Source: JAICNR01 sp035699465 (GTDB lineage: Bacteria > Gemmatimonadota > Gemmatimonadetes > JACCXV01 > JAHWKZ01). From it: a DNA stretch of 26,647 bases. How positions within the stretch are numbered: the first letter of the stretch is position 1; each line of letters opens with the position of its first letter. Shown piece by piece: positions 8,016 to 16,209 of this stretch. The notes under the pieces were generated by a model. The model did not search any database, was not told the origin of the DNA, and saw only the letters and a list, made by a program, of their open reading frames with translations. The stretch spans positions 1-26,647 of the forward strand of contig DASSPT010000132.1 of the NCBI GenBank assembly GCA_035699465.1, in the 5' to 3' direction. A program made the translations under genes and the position numbers.

Positions 8016-9398
8016 ATGAACGACGACGCGCAAACCGCCCCCGCGCCGGCCACGGCGACCACCTCCGACTGGGGAAACGTGCCGGTGGCGGACGTGATGG
8101 ACCGCCTCGTATCGCTCTGCAAGCGCCGCGGGTTCGTGTTCCAATCCTCGGAGATCTACGGCGGAGTGGGCTCGACCTGGGATTACGGGCCCCTCGGCGT
8201 CGAGATGAAGCGGGCGATCCGCGACTTCTGGTGGGAGTCGATGGTGCGGCGGGACGACATCGAGGGCCTCGACGCCGCCATCCTCATGCACCCCAGAGTC
8301 TGGGAGGCCTCCGGCCACGTCGCCGGCTTCACCGATCCCCTGGTCGATTGTAGGAACTGCAAGCACCGCTTCCGCGCCGACACGCTGGCCGAGATGAAGG
8401 AGCCGTACTGCCCGCGCTGCGGCTCCCGAGACCTCTCCGAGGCCCGACAGTTCAACCTGATGTTCAAGACCTTCATGGGACCGGTGGAGGACGAAGCGGC
8501 CGTCGTCTACCTGCGACCCGAGACAGCGCAGGGGATCTACGTCAACTTTCAGAACGTGCTCGGTTCCTCGCGCCAGAAGATCCCGTTCGGAATCGCGCAG
8601 ATCGGCAAGGCGTTCCGCAACGAGATCACGCCCGGGAACTTCATCTTCCGCACCCGCGAGTTCGAGCAGATGGAGATGCAGTACTTCGTCAAGCCGGGCG
8701 ACGACCGGGGATGGCTCGAGCGCTGGCTCGAGATGCGCCGCGCCTGGTATCGGGAGCTCGGGATCCGCGAGGAGAAGCTTCGCGTCCACGAGCATGGGCC
8801 CGACGAGCTCGCGCATTACGCGGCGGCCGCGTTCGACATCCAGTATGAGTTCCCGTTCGGCTGGCAGGAGCTGGAGGGGATCCACGATCGCACGGATTTC
8901 GATCTGAAACGCCACGAGGAGCACTCGGGGAAGAAGCTGTCCTACTTCGACGAGGAGACGAAGGAGCGGTACGTGCCCTTCATCGTCGAGACGTCGGCCG
9001 GCGTCGACCGCACCATGCTGATGTGCCTGGTCGACGGATTTCGCGAGGAGGGCGAGGGCAAGGATGCCCGCACGGTCCTCAAGCTCTCGGCGCGGATCGC
9101 TCCCATAAAGCTGGCCGTGTTTCCACTCGTCAAGCGAGACGGAATGCCCGAGATGGCGGAGGAGATCTACCGCGGGCTGGGCAGGCGCTGGAACGCGTTC
9201 TGCGACGACGGAGGCTCGATCGGGCGCCGGTACCGCCGGCAGGACGAGGCCGGAACGCCGTTCTGCGTCACCGTGGACGGCGAATCCGTCAGCGCGCGGA
9301 CGGTGACGGTGCGCGATCGCGATACGATGGAGCAGGTACGAGTGGGTCTGGATCGCCTGGAAGAATGGCTGGCGGAGAGAATCGAGGGGAGGACGTGA
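8016..9398 (+). CDS. glyS: Glycyl-tRNA synthetase, alpha2 type
   Basis: A 460-residue class II aminoacyl-tRNA synthetase that charges tRNA-Gly. It is the single-chain alpha2 form, not the alpha2beta2 GlyQ/GlyS form of many bacteria. Diagnostic segments are GGVGSTWDYGPLGVEMKRAI near residue 48, a zinc-ribbon-like insertion with CRNC and CPRC near 111-140, YLRPETAQGIYVNFQN, motif 2 (FRNEITPGNFIFRTREFEQM) near 200, motif 3 (ETSAGVDRTML) near 326, and a C-terminal anticodon-binding domain with APIKLAVFPLV. Length is normal for the family. The start follows the DUF1028 gene by 13 bp; no ribosome site is present, but TAGCTT (8000-8005) lies ten bases before the ATG, suggesting an internal leaderless promoter. 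The stop overlaps the next start by one base (TGATG). Confidence 0.96.
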   Translation: MNDDAQTAPAPATATTSDWGNVPVADVMDRLVSLCKRRGFVFQSSEIYGGVGSTWDYGPLGVEMKRAIRDFWWESMVRRDDIEGLDAAILMHPRVWEASGHVAGFTDPLVDCRNCKHRFRADTLAEMKEPYCPRCGSRDLSEARQFNLMFKTFMGPVEDEAAVVYLRPETAQGIYVNFQNVLGSSRQKIPFGIAQIGKAFRNEITPGNFIFRTREFEQMEMQYFVKPGDDRGWLERWLEMRRAWYRELGIREEKLRVHEHGPDELAHYAAAAFDIQYEFPFGWQELEGIHDRTDFDLKRHEEHSGKKLSYFDEETKERYVPFIVETSAGVDRTMLMCLVDGFREEGEGKDARTVLKLSARIAPIKLAVFPLVKRDGMPEMAEEIYRGLGRRWNAFCDDGGSIGRRYRRQDEAGTPFCVTVDGESVSARTVTVRDRDTMEQVRVGLDRLEEWLAERIEGRT

Positions 9399-9739
9399 TG
9401 ACGGAGCTAGCGAAGAAGCACTGCGAGGCGTGCTCGGGGGACACCCCGCCGCTCAAGGCGGAGGAAGTCTTCCGGCTGCACCAGCAGGTCCCGGACTGGG
9501 ACGTGACGTCGGGCAGGAAGCTCGTGCGGAGGTTCGAGTTCGAGGACTTCCTGGAGGCCATGGACTTCGTGAACGGTGTCGCCCGGCTGGCCGAGGAAGA
9601 GGGCCATCATCCCAACATCACGATCGACTACAGACGCGTGACGTTCACGATCTGGACGCACGCGATCGACGACCTGTCGGAGAGCGACTTCATCCTGGCG
9701 GCCAAGATCGACGAGCTGTACGACAGCGACGAGGACTAG
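9398..9739 (+). CDS. Pterin-4a-carbinolamine dehydratase
   Basis: A 113-residue protein of the PCD/DCoH family, which dehydrates 4a-hydroxytetrahydropterin to recycle the cofactor of aromatic amino acid hydroxylases; some bacterial members are linked to molybdopterin metabolism instead. The family signature is intact: EEEGHHPNITIDYRRVTFTI with His70, His71 and Pro72, followed by the Thr87-His88 pair, and DFILAAKIDEL at the C-terminus. The ATG shares one base with the glyS stop and has GGGGAGG eight bases upstream, so it is translationally coupled to glyS. No aromatic hydroxylase gene is visible in the window, so the physiological pterin substrate is open. The acidic C-terminal tail (DSDED) is short and unremarkable. 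Confidence 0.92.
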   Translation: MTELAKKHCEACSGDTPPLKAEEVFRLHQQVPDWDVTSGRKLVRRFEFEDFLEAMDFVNGVARLAEEEGHHPNITIDYRRVTFTIWTHAIDDLSESDFILAAKIDELYDSDED

Positions 9740-9775
9740 TACCACGTCGAGGACCGGCCCGCGCCCGACGGGTTT

Positions 9776-10732
9776 TCAGATCGGGCGCTCCTCGGGCTCC
9801 CTCTCGGGCTCCGATGAGGCGGGCTTCTCGCCGAAGCGCTGCATGTCGAGCTCGGTGCGGTAGGTACGGCTCGTCGGGTAGGCAAGCTCTATCCTCGGTG
9901 CTTCCTCCCCGAATCGGCGCAGGGCACGGCGGCTGATGGCGTCCCGATTCCCGCGCCGTCGCCGCACGTGGGTGAGATAGCGCAACCGCAGCTGTATTCC
10001 GTTCTGGCCGACCGCGGTGTACACGATGGGCGTCGTGACACCGTAGCGGAACGCATAGTCGCGCTCCAGCTTACGGAATCCCCTCTCCACCTCGCTGCGG
10101 TAGGGCTCGAAGATCTCGGCGCCGATCCGCTCCAGGATCTCGCGCGCCTTCTCCCAGTCGCTCTCGAACGTCACGGTGAACTCGATCTCGTCCCATACGA
10201 ACGGGCTGGCCGTGGTGAAGTTGAACACGGCCTCCGTCAGGATCTTGAAGTTGGGGATCGTGACCAGCCGGCCGCTCGACTGGTCGCCCCCCTCGTCCCC
10301 CCGCACCTCCACCAGAGTGAGCTTGAACACCCCGATGTCGATCACGTCGCCGCGAACGCCGGCCACTTCTATGCGGCTTCCCAGCGTGATGTTGCGCTGT
10401 CCCACGAGGTAGAACCACGCGAGAAACGCGGCCAGGTACTCGCGCAGCGCGATGGCCAGGCCGGCCCCGATGAAACCCAGGAGCGTGCCGATCCCCCGCA
10501 GACGCTCGAAGAACACGACCGAGAGGATGACGATGATCGCCACGGCGACCGTGTAGGCCACGCGCTTGCGATAGCGATGTCGTTTCTCGGGATCGGCGAC
10601 GTGGCCCCGGATCTTGCGATCCACGATCCGGTACGCCACGTAAGCGAGCGAGACCAGAACGACGACCAGGATCAGTCGCCATGGCAGGTCCCGTGCCCAT
10701 GCGGGCAGCTGCTCCAGATTGCTCGCCTGCAC
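9776..10732 (-). CDS. MscS-family mechanosensitive channel
   Basis: A 318-residue inner-membrane protein. Three hydrophobic helices lie near residues 18-38, 57-78 and 82-110. The last (GTLLGFIGAGLAIALREYLA) has the Gly/Ala packing pattern of the pore-lining TM3 of MscS. After it comes the beta-domain with NITLGSRIEVAGVRGDVIDI and VTIPNF, both typical of the family, then a soluble alpha/beta C-terminus (VTFESDWEKAREILERI) and a polar tail. Such channels open under membrane tension to release solutes during hypo-osmotic shock. The start is GTG in a G-rich run without a well-spaced ribosome site. It lies 37 bp behind the GWxTD gene on the same strand and is probably co-transcribed. It converges with the dehydratase gene across 36 bp. 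Confidence 0.9.
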   Translation of the reverse strand: MQASNLEQLPAWARDLPWRLILVVVLVSLAYVAYRIVDRKIRGHVADPEKRHRYRKRVAYTVAVAIIVILSVVFFERLRGIGTLLGFIGAGLAIALREYLAAFLAWFYLVGQRNITLGSRIEVAGVRGDVIDIGVFKLTLVEVRGDEGGDQSSGRLVTIPNFKILTEAVFNFTTASPFVWDEIEFTVTFESDWEKAREILERIGAEIFEPYRSEVERGFRKLERDYAFRYGVTTPIVYTAVGQNGIQLRLRYLTHVRRRRGNRDAISRRALRRFGEEAPRIELAYPTSRTYRTELDMQRFGEKPASSEPEREPEERPI

Positions 10733-10769
10733 CCCCCGGCCCGCCGGGCTCAGCGCCCCGTATTCGTCA

Positions 10770-12191
10770 CTACTCGAACGCCGGAGCTAGCAGCGGGCAC
10801 TCGTCGGCCCGGTCTTGCAAGAATCGCATCTTCCGGCGATCCAGCCGGCTCAATTCGCTCTGATACTCGCCGAGGTTGTCGATCTCGTAGTTGTTGAAGC
10901 CGATTCGATCGACGAAGCGGATCTCCACATTGTAATCGTAGTAGCGCCAGATCTCGAACGGTACGGGGCCGGCGGGCATGGGGCGCTCGATGATCTCGTC
11001 CGGAGGTCCCAGCGTCATGTACACGCGGCCGCGATCGCTCTTGTAGCCCGGGCGGAGCGCGCTCCTCCACGTGCGATTGGCCGTCTCGATCCGCTCGAAG
11101 TAACTGACCAGCGCCTCGTTGATCGCCGTCGCGGGCACAGGGTCGCGAATCTTCCAGAAGCAGGCCCAGGCCTCCAGACGGCGGGCCGGTTCCTCGATGT
11201 CCTCGAGGATCTCCTTCTCGTCTTCCGTCGCCTCGTACGCGATGAGGTCCAGCGCGTCCTCCCAGTTCGAGGCGATCCACGCGCTCGAGCCCGCGATCAT
11301 GATCGGCGTCGACTCGCTGGCCACCACGTTCCCGGCGGCGTCGGTCAACTCGAAGGTGAGCTCGAACTCGCCGAACTGAACTTCCGGGTTCTCGAGCGAG
11401 CCGAATGCCTCCAGGATGCCGGAGGAGTCCGGGGTCAACGCGTCCGTATACGTGGGTCCCACGGGCTGGGCGTCATCGCCCTCGGGGACCAGGCTCACCC
11501 GCAGCGTGTAGGGCGCGGCGCTGGGACTGGCGCCGGAGGCCTCCGCCAGGAAGTCGATGCGCTCGGGCGTCGTGGGGTAGTAGTGGGACGGGTGGACGAC
11601 GTACTCGGTGCCGTCGTTCGCAGGGCGGTACAGGCGCAGCAGCACGGGCTCCGACAGCGCGAGACGGGCGTCGGGCAGGGATGGCACGTTGAGCGTCCCC
11701 GATACTTCGCTGCCGTGATCCGCGTTGCGATCCCGCACCGTCAGCTCCAGATCGTACTCGCCGGGCTGGAGCGTGAGATCTGTCTGGAATACGATCGTCT
11801 CGCCGGTGAGCAGAGTCTCGTCGAACGTGTCCACGCTTACGCTCTGCTGCCACGACTCCTCGACCGGATCGCTGCCGCCCTCGGGCTCCAGCGACGCGAC
11901 GACGTCGTAGGCCGCCTGCCAGCGCCCGTCGTCCGTGCGCACGAACTGGAGTGCGGCGTTGGAGAGCGAGATCCCGATCAGCGCGCGGGTCGAGTCGGCG
12001 GGGCCGGGGAGGTACCAAACGTCGGCGACGAAATGGACGTCGCCGGTGGCGCGCAGGAGATCGTGCTCGTCATAGAAGCTCTGATTCGAGAAGATCTGCG
12101 AGATGTCCACGTCCTGAGCCGCGGCGGGCGCACCCGCGAGGCCGAGGATGGAGGCCAGGATGCCGAGAATGCTATAGCGATGAGCGGACAT
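10770..12191 (-). CDS. Exported GWxTD-domain protein
   Basis: A 473-residue protein with a signal peptide (ILGILASILGLAGAPAAAQ). The middle is beta-rich and Ig-like, with repeated strand patterns (GEYDLELTVRDRN, FGEFELTFELTDAAGN). The C-terminal 110 residues match the GWxTD domain: an arginine-rich WRSALRPGYKSDRGRVYM, then LGPPDEI, PFEIWRYY and a DNLGEY segment. The motif for which the family is named reads GYKSD here, a conservative variant. GWxTD proteins are common in Gemmatimonadota, Acidobacteria and related groups; their function is unknown. AAGGAGCT upstream of the ATG at 12191 supports the start, although the frame stays open to 12599. It is divergent from the MltD-like gene, with 105 bp between the start codons. 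Confidence 0.88.
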   Translation of the reverse strand: MSAHRYSILGILASILGLAGAPAAAQDVDISQIFSNQSFYDEHDLLRATGDVHFVADVWYLPGPADSTRALIGISLSNAALQFVRTDDGRWQAAYDVVASLEPEGGSDPVEESWQQSVSVDTFDETLLTGETIVFQTDLTLQPGEYDLELTVRDRNADHGSEVSGTLNVPSLPDARLALSEPVLLRLYRPANDGTEYVVHPSHYYPTTPERIDFLAEASGASPSAAPYTLRVSLVPEGDDAQPVGPTYTDALTPDSSGILEAFGSLENPEVQFGEFELTFELTDAAGNVVASESTPIMIAGSSAWIASNWEDALDLIAYEATEDEKEILEDIEEPARRLEAWACFWKIRDPVPATAINEALVSYFERIETANRTWRSALRPGYKSDRGRVYMTLGPPDEIIERPMPAGPVPFEIWRYYDYNVEIRFVDRIGFNNYEIDNLGEYQSELSRLDRRKMRFLQDRADECPLLAPAFE

Positions 12192-12296
12192 GGAAGCTCC
12201 TTCTGGAACTCGGGGGGCCGCGTGGCGTATGAGAAACGCCGGTCCCCTAGAATACACGCCAGCCTCTATCTTGGTTGCATCAGCGATGAGGAAACC

Positions 12297-13865
12297 GTGA
12301 CATTGCAGCCGATGAGCCGACTCGTCCCGGCGATGACTGCCGCCCTGCTCCTCGCGGCATGCGCGGCCAGCAAGCCCCCCGTCTCCTCGTACGGACCACC
12401 CCCGAGAGTAACCGAGCCCACGCCCACCGCTTCCGAGGAGTTCGCCCTGATCGTGGGCGATGCGCTCACCGAGCAGGAACGGCAGGACCTGGCCACGATT
12501 CGGACCACGGTCTACACGCCGCCGCCGAACGCCAGCCCGCCACAGCTCGACGAGGGCCTCGAGGAGCTGCTCGCGCAGGAGGGAGCAGTCCTCATCCACG
12601 AGAAAGTGGGATACGACATTCCGATCGTGCTGAACGACAGGGTGGAGTGGTGGATCGATTACTTCAGCTACCGCCTGCGCGACTCGTTCGAGCGGTACCT
12701 GATCCGCTCGGGAGCATGGATGCCGTATCTGAAGACCCGGCTTCGCGAGGCCGGCCTGCCCGAGGACATGGCGTACCTGGCCCTAATCGAGAGCGGCTTC
12801 TCCACCCAGGCGGTCAGTCACGCGGGCGCCGTCGGTCCCTGGCAGTTCATGCCGTACACCGGCCGCGAATACGGTTTGCGCATCGACCGCTGGGTGGACG
12901 AGCGCCGGGACTACGAGAAGGCCACGCAGGCCGCCATCGCGTATCTGAGCGATCTGCACGCGATGCTCGGCTCATGGTACCTCGCCGCGGCCGGATACAA
13001 CGGCGGGCAGGGGAGGGTCGGTCGCGCGATGATGCGGGACAACACGATCAACTTCTGGGAGCTCACCGGTATTCACGACGAGACGAGGAACTACGTTCCC
13101 AAGCTGATCGCCGCGACTTTGATCGCGAAGGAGCCGGAGCGGTACGGGTTCTACGGAGTACCCTATCTCGATCCGGTGGAGTGGGAGACGGTGACCGTTC
13201 CGACCAGCTCCGACCTGTCGGTGATCGCCGCGGCCGCGGAGGTGCCGGTGGAGACGATCCGGGCGCTCAACCCCCATCTCCTCCGCGGTCGCACCCCGCC
13301 CGGGGAGCTGAACTTTCCGGTGCACATCCCGGCGGGTCAGGTGGACGAGTTCACCGAGAACTACTACGCGATGCCGCCGATCGCGCGAGTCGACGAGCCG
13401 GGCGCCGACGAGCCCGTCGCCGGGGGTGGAGCCGAGGAGCCGGTCGAGCATGTGGTTCGAAGCGGCGAGACGGTGGTCGGGATCGCGAGCGCGTACGGCG
13501 TCGACCCCCGCCAGCTAATGGATGCCAACGATCTGCGGTCCGAGGAGAGCCTCGAGGACGGAATGGTCCTGAGGATCCCGGGCGGCGCGGAAGCGAGCGA
13601 GATGATGGGCTTCCCGGAGCAGCCGGCGACGGCCACCGGAACGGCCGCGCAGCCGCCGGCGGCCGCCGGCGCGGCCGAGCCGACCCTCGCCCGGACGCGG
13701 GAGGTCGAGGCGCCGCGCGCTTCGCGCACCCACCGAGTCCAGCGCGGCGAGACCCTGATGGCGATCTCTCGCACCTACGGGGTCCCCGTCGACGCCATCC
13801 GGCGTGAGAACGGGATCCGGGGGGATCGGATCCTGGTCGGCCAGGTGCTGCGGATCCCCCAATAG
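12297..13865 (+). CDS. mltD: MltD-like lytic transglycosylase lipoprotein with LysM domains
   Basis: A 522-residue membrane-bound murein hydrolase. The N-terminus has a lipoprotein signal with lipobox LAAC (lipidated Cys22). After a Pro-rich linker comes the helical region VEWWIDYFSYRLRDSFERYL and the SLT domain. That domain carries LALIESGFSTQAVSHAGAVG (catalytic Glu165), PWQFMPYTGREYGL and AAAGYNGGQGRVGRAM. A degenerate LysM-like block lies near 297-345, and two clear LysM domains follow near 384-428 and 478-521, each starting with a GET motif and ending LRIP. The enzyme should cleave the glycan strand with anhydro-MurNAc formation at the envelope. GTG at 12297 is chosen because GAGG stands five to six bases upstream; ATG at 12312 is an alternative without a ribosome site. 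TATCTT at 12269-12274 could be its -10. Confidence 0.92.
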   Translation: MTLQPMSRLVPAMTAALLLAACAASKPPVSSYGPPPRVTEPTPTASEEFALIVGDALTEQERQDLATIRTTVYTPPPNASPPQLDEGLEELLAQEGAVLIHEKVGYDIPIVLNDRVEWWIDYFSYRLRDSFERYLIRSGAWMPYLKTRLREAGLPEDMAYLALIESGFSTQAVSHAGAVGPWQFMPYTGREYGLRIDRWVDERRDYEKATQAAIAYLSDLHAMLGSWYLAAAGYNGGQGRVGRAMMRDNTINFWELTGIHDETRNYVPKLIAATLIAKEPERYGFYGVPYLDPVEWETVTVPTSSDLSVIAAAAEVPVETIRALNPHLLRGRTPPGELNFPVHIPAGQVDEFTENYYAMPPIARVDEPGADEPVAGGGAEEPVEHVVRSGETVVGIASAYGVDPRQLMDANDLRSEESLEDGMVLRIPGGAEASEMMGFPEQPATATGTAAQPPAAAGAAEPTLARTREVEAPRASRTHRVQRGETLMAISRTYGVPVDAIRRENGIRGDRILVGQVLRIPQ

Positions 13866-13882
13866 GGGCGATCCGGCGTCGC

Positions 13883-13911
13883 TAGACGGGATTCCGGCCC
13901 CCGGCTAGGTT
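13883..13911 (+). promoter_or_regulatory. Putative promoter of moeA (leaderless type)
   Basis: TAGACG (13883-13888), a 17-bp spacer and TAGGTT (13906-13911). The -10 ends nine bases before the moeA ATG, and no Shine-Dalgarno is present in that interval, so initiation on a leaderless mRNA is the simplest reading. The pair matches the -35 consensus at four of six positions. Confidence 0.42.
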
Positions 13912-13920
13912 GGGCCCGAG

Positions 13921-15189
13921 ATGCCGATCACCTCCGCACCTCCGCTCTCCGTTCAAGAAGCCCAGACGAAGATCCTCGAACGCATCCGCCCGCTGGCCTC
14001 CGAGCGCGTTTCGCTGCCTGACGCGGCGGGCCGCGTGGCCGCCGGGCCCGCCGCGTCGGGACTCGACCTGCCGCCGTGGGACAACTCCGCCATGGACGGG
14101 TATGCGGTCCGCGCCGCGGACGTGGCGCCGGGGAGCGAGCTGCCGGTTGCGCTCGACCTGCCGGCGGGCACGGCGTCCGGACAGCGCCTGCCGGACGCGG
14201 CCGCCGCCCGGATCATGACCGGGGCGCCGATTCCGGACGGAGCCGACGCCGTCGTCCCCGTGGAGGACACGACCGGCCCCGCCGGCGAAGGTCGCTTCGC
14301 GGAGATCGGCGAGAGGGTGCGGTTCGATGTCCGGCCGGAGCCGGGGGCCCACGTCCGCCGACGGGGCGAAGACGTCCGCCGGGGGGCCATCGTGCTGGAG
14401 CCGGGAGACGTGGTGCGGCCGGCGCGGGTCGCGCTCCTCGCGACCGTGGGCCGGGGCGAGGTCCTGGTGTTCCGCCGCCCGCGCGTGGCCGTCGTCTCGA
14501 CCGGCGACGAGCTCGTCGACATCGAGCAGGCGGGGACGCCGGACCGGATTGTCAACGGCAACGCCCACGGGCTCGCGGCGCAGATCGCGGCGGCCGGGGG
14601 ACTGCCTCACCCCCTCCCCATCGCGCCCGATGACCCGGCCGCCATCCGCGCGTCGATCCGCGCCGCGCTCGAGCACGACGCGGTGGTGACGATCGGGGGC
14701 GTCTCGGTCGGCCCCCGGGATCACGTCCGCGACGCGCTCCGCGACGCGGGGGTCGAGCTCGTCTTCTGGCGCGCCGCGATCCGCCCGGGGGGGCCGGTGG
14801 CGTTCGGCGTGACCGCCGACGACCGGCCCGTGTTCGGACTCCCGGGCAATCCCGTCAGCGCGCACGTCACGTTCGAGCTGTTCGGCCGTCCGGCCCTCCG
14901 CCGGATGGCCGGGCATGCGCGATGCTTCCGCCGCCCGCTGCGCGGCCGTCTGGCCGAGGCGGTATCGACCCGGCCCGAGAAGGCGTATTACCTGCGCGTG
15001 AGGATCGAGCCCGATCGTGACGGCTGGCGGGCGTCTCCAGTGGGGGCCCAGGGGTCCGCGATCCTGGCCGGCCTCGCCTCCGCGGACGGGCTGGCGATCG
15101 TCCCTCTGGGGGTCGGCGATCTGCCCGCCGGCGCCGAGGTCGACATCCTGCCGCTCGAGGGATGGGCGCCGGAGGTCGAGGCGCCGTGA
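13921..15189 (+). CDS. moeA: Molybdopterin molybdenumtransferase MoeA
   Basis: A 422-residue cytoplasmic enzyme that inserts molybdate into adenylylated molybdopterin, the last step of Moco formation. All family landmarks are present in order: PPWDNSAMDGYAVRA near residue 51, IMTGAPIPDGADAVVPVED near 99, VSTGDELV near 191, GGVSVGPRDHVRDAL near 260, FGLPGNPVSAHVTFEL near 304 and a C-terminal MoeA domain IV. Length is normal. The stop overlaps the start of the next gene (GTGA). No Moco-dependent enzyme lies in the window. A MoeB/ThiF-like protein occurs about 9 kb downstream, but it is not part of this operon. Confidence 0.95.
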   Translation: MPITSAPPLSVQEAQTKILERIRPLASERVSLPDAAGRVAAGPAASGLDLPPWDNSAMDGYAVRAADVAPGSELPVALDLPAGTASGQRLPDAAAARIMTGAPIPDGADAVVPVEDTTGPAGEGRFAEIGERVRFDVRPEPGAHVRRRGEDVRRGAIVLEPGDVVRPARVALLATVGRGEVLVFRRPRVAVVSTGDELVDIEQAGTPDRIVNGNAHGLAAQIAAAGGLPHPLPIAPDDPAAIRASIRAALEHDAVVTIGGVSVGPRDHVRDALRDAGVELVFWRAAIRPGGPVAFGVTADDRPVFGLPGNPVSAHVTFELFGRPALRRMAGHARCFRRPLRGRLAEAVSTRPEKAYYLRVRIEPDRDGWRASPVGAQGSAILAGLASADGLAIVPLGVGDLPAGAEVDILPLEGWAPEVEAP

Positions 15190-16193
15190 GCGGCGACCTG
15201 CGCCGCGCGAGCCGGGCCGCCCTCGATCTCTTCCGGCGCGCGGAGCGCGTCGTGATCACCACCCACGTCCAGCCGGACGGGGACGGCCTGGGATCGGAAG
15301 TCGCGCTCGCCCACTGGCTCCGGCGCGAGGGCAAGACCGTCCACATCCTCAACCCGCATCCCGCCCCGCGTCGCTTCCGGTTCCTCGAGAAGGACATCCC
15401 CGCTCCCGGCTTCGATCCTGAAGCGGCGGATCGTCTGCTGGGGGCGGCGGAGCTCCTCGCGGTCCTCGACATCTCCGTGCCCGCGCGACTTGGCGGGCTC
15501 GAGCCGTGGGTGCGGAAGTTCACGGGCGATGTCGTGGTCATCGACCACCACCTGGGCCCCAGCGGGTTCGAAGGGGTCGACTGCCGCGACACGTCGGCGG
15601 CCGCGACCGCGGAGCTCCTTCACGACCTCCTGGCGGGATGGGGGGCGGAGATCATCCCCGAGATGGCGACCGCGCTCTACGCGGCGATCGCCTACGACAC
15701 CGGCGGGTTCCGTTACTCGAACACGACGGCGCGCACGCATCGCGTAGCCGCGGACCTGATCGAGCACGGCGCCGACGTGCACGAGATCAACCGCCAGGTC
15801 TTCGAGTCGGTGTCGCCTACCCGCGCCCGGCTCCTGTCGCGCGTCTTCGGCGAGTTCCATCTGGAGGAGGAGGGAAGGTTGGCCTGGATCGCCCTTTCGG
15901 GCGATCTCATGGAGGAGGCGGCCGCGGAGCCCGAGGACGTCGAGGGAGTCGTCGAGACGCTGCGCTCCCTCGAGCACGTCGAGCTCGCGATCCTGTTCAA
16001 GGAGCTCGACCGTGGGGCGACCAAGGTATCGTTCCGCTCGGCGGGGGAGGTGGACGTGAACCGGCTCGCCGGGCGGTTCGGGGGCGGCGGCCACAAGAAC
16101 GCGGCCGGGGCCCTGATCAAGCAGCCGATGGGAGCGGTCGTCGAGGAAGTGCTGGCCGCGGCGCGCGAGTCGCTGGTCCAGCAGGTGGGCTGA
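15186..16193 (+). CDS. nrnA: DHH-family oligoribonuclease / PAP phosphatase (NrnA-like)
   Basis: A 335-residue protein of the DHH-DHHA1 superfamily. NrnA enzymes degrade short oligoribonucleotides (nanoRNA) and dephosphorylate pAp. Visible motifs are THVQPDGDGLGSEVAL near residue 26 (metal site I), AVLDIS near 92, DHH at 120-122, AIAYDTGGFRYSNT, and the DHHA1 motif GRFGGGGHKNAAGALI near the end, which binds substrate. All expected metal ligands are present. GTG at 15186 is chosen because it gives the four-base GTGA overlap with moeA and has GGAGG upstream; ATG at 15162 would overlap moeA by 28 bp. It lies in a moeA-nrnA-DHS-HIRAN run on one strand. Confidence 0.93.
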   Translation: MSGDLRRASRAALDLFRRAERVVITTHVQPDGDGLGSEVALAHWLRREGKTVHILNPHPAPRRFRFLEKDIPAPGFDPEAADRLLGAAELLAVLDISVPARLGGLEPWVRKFTGDVVVIDHHLGPSGFEGVDCRDTSAAATAELLHDLLAGWGAEIIPEMATALYAAIAYDTGGFRYSNTTARTHRVAADLIEHGADVHEINRQVFESVSPTRARLLSRVFGEFHLEEEGRLAWIALSGDLMEEAAAEPEDVEGVVETLRSLEHVELAILFKELDRGATKVSFRSAGEVDVNRLAGRFGGGGHKNAAGALIKQPMGAVVEEVLAAARESLVQQVG

Positions 16194-16209
16194 GGAGAGG
16201 AGGAGGAAG

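Noticed and set aside
9740..9775. Terminator between the dehydratase and MscS genes
   Set aside because: CCCG/CGGG followed by TTTT is present, but the stem is only four base pairs.
10815..12296. Long plus-strand open frame opposite the GWxTD gene, in frame with MltD
   Set aside because: The frame is antisense to a gene with clear signal peptide and GWxTD motif; its translation has no recognisable domain. High GC keeps antisense frames open.
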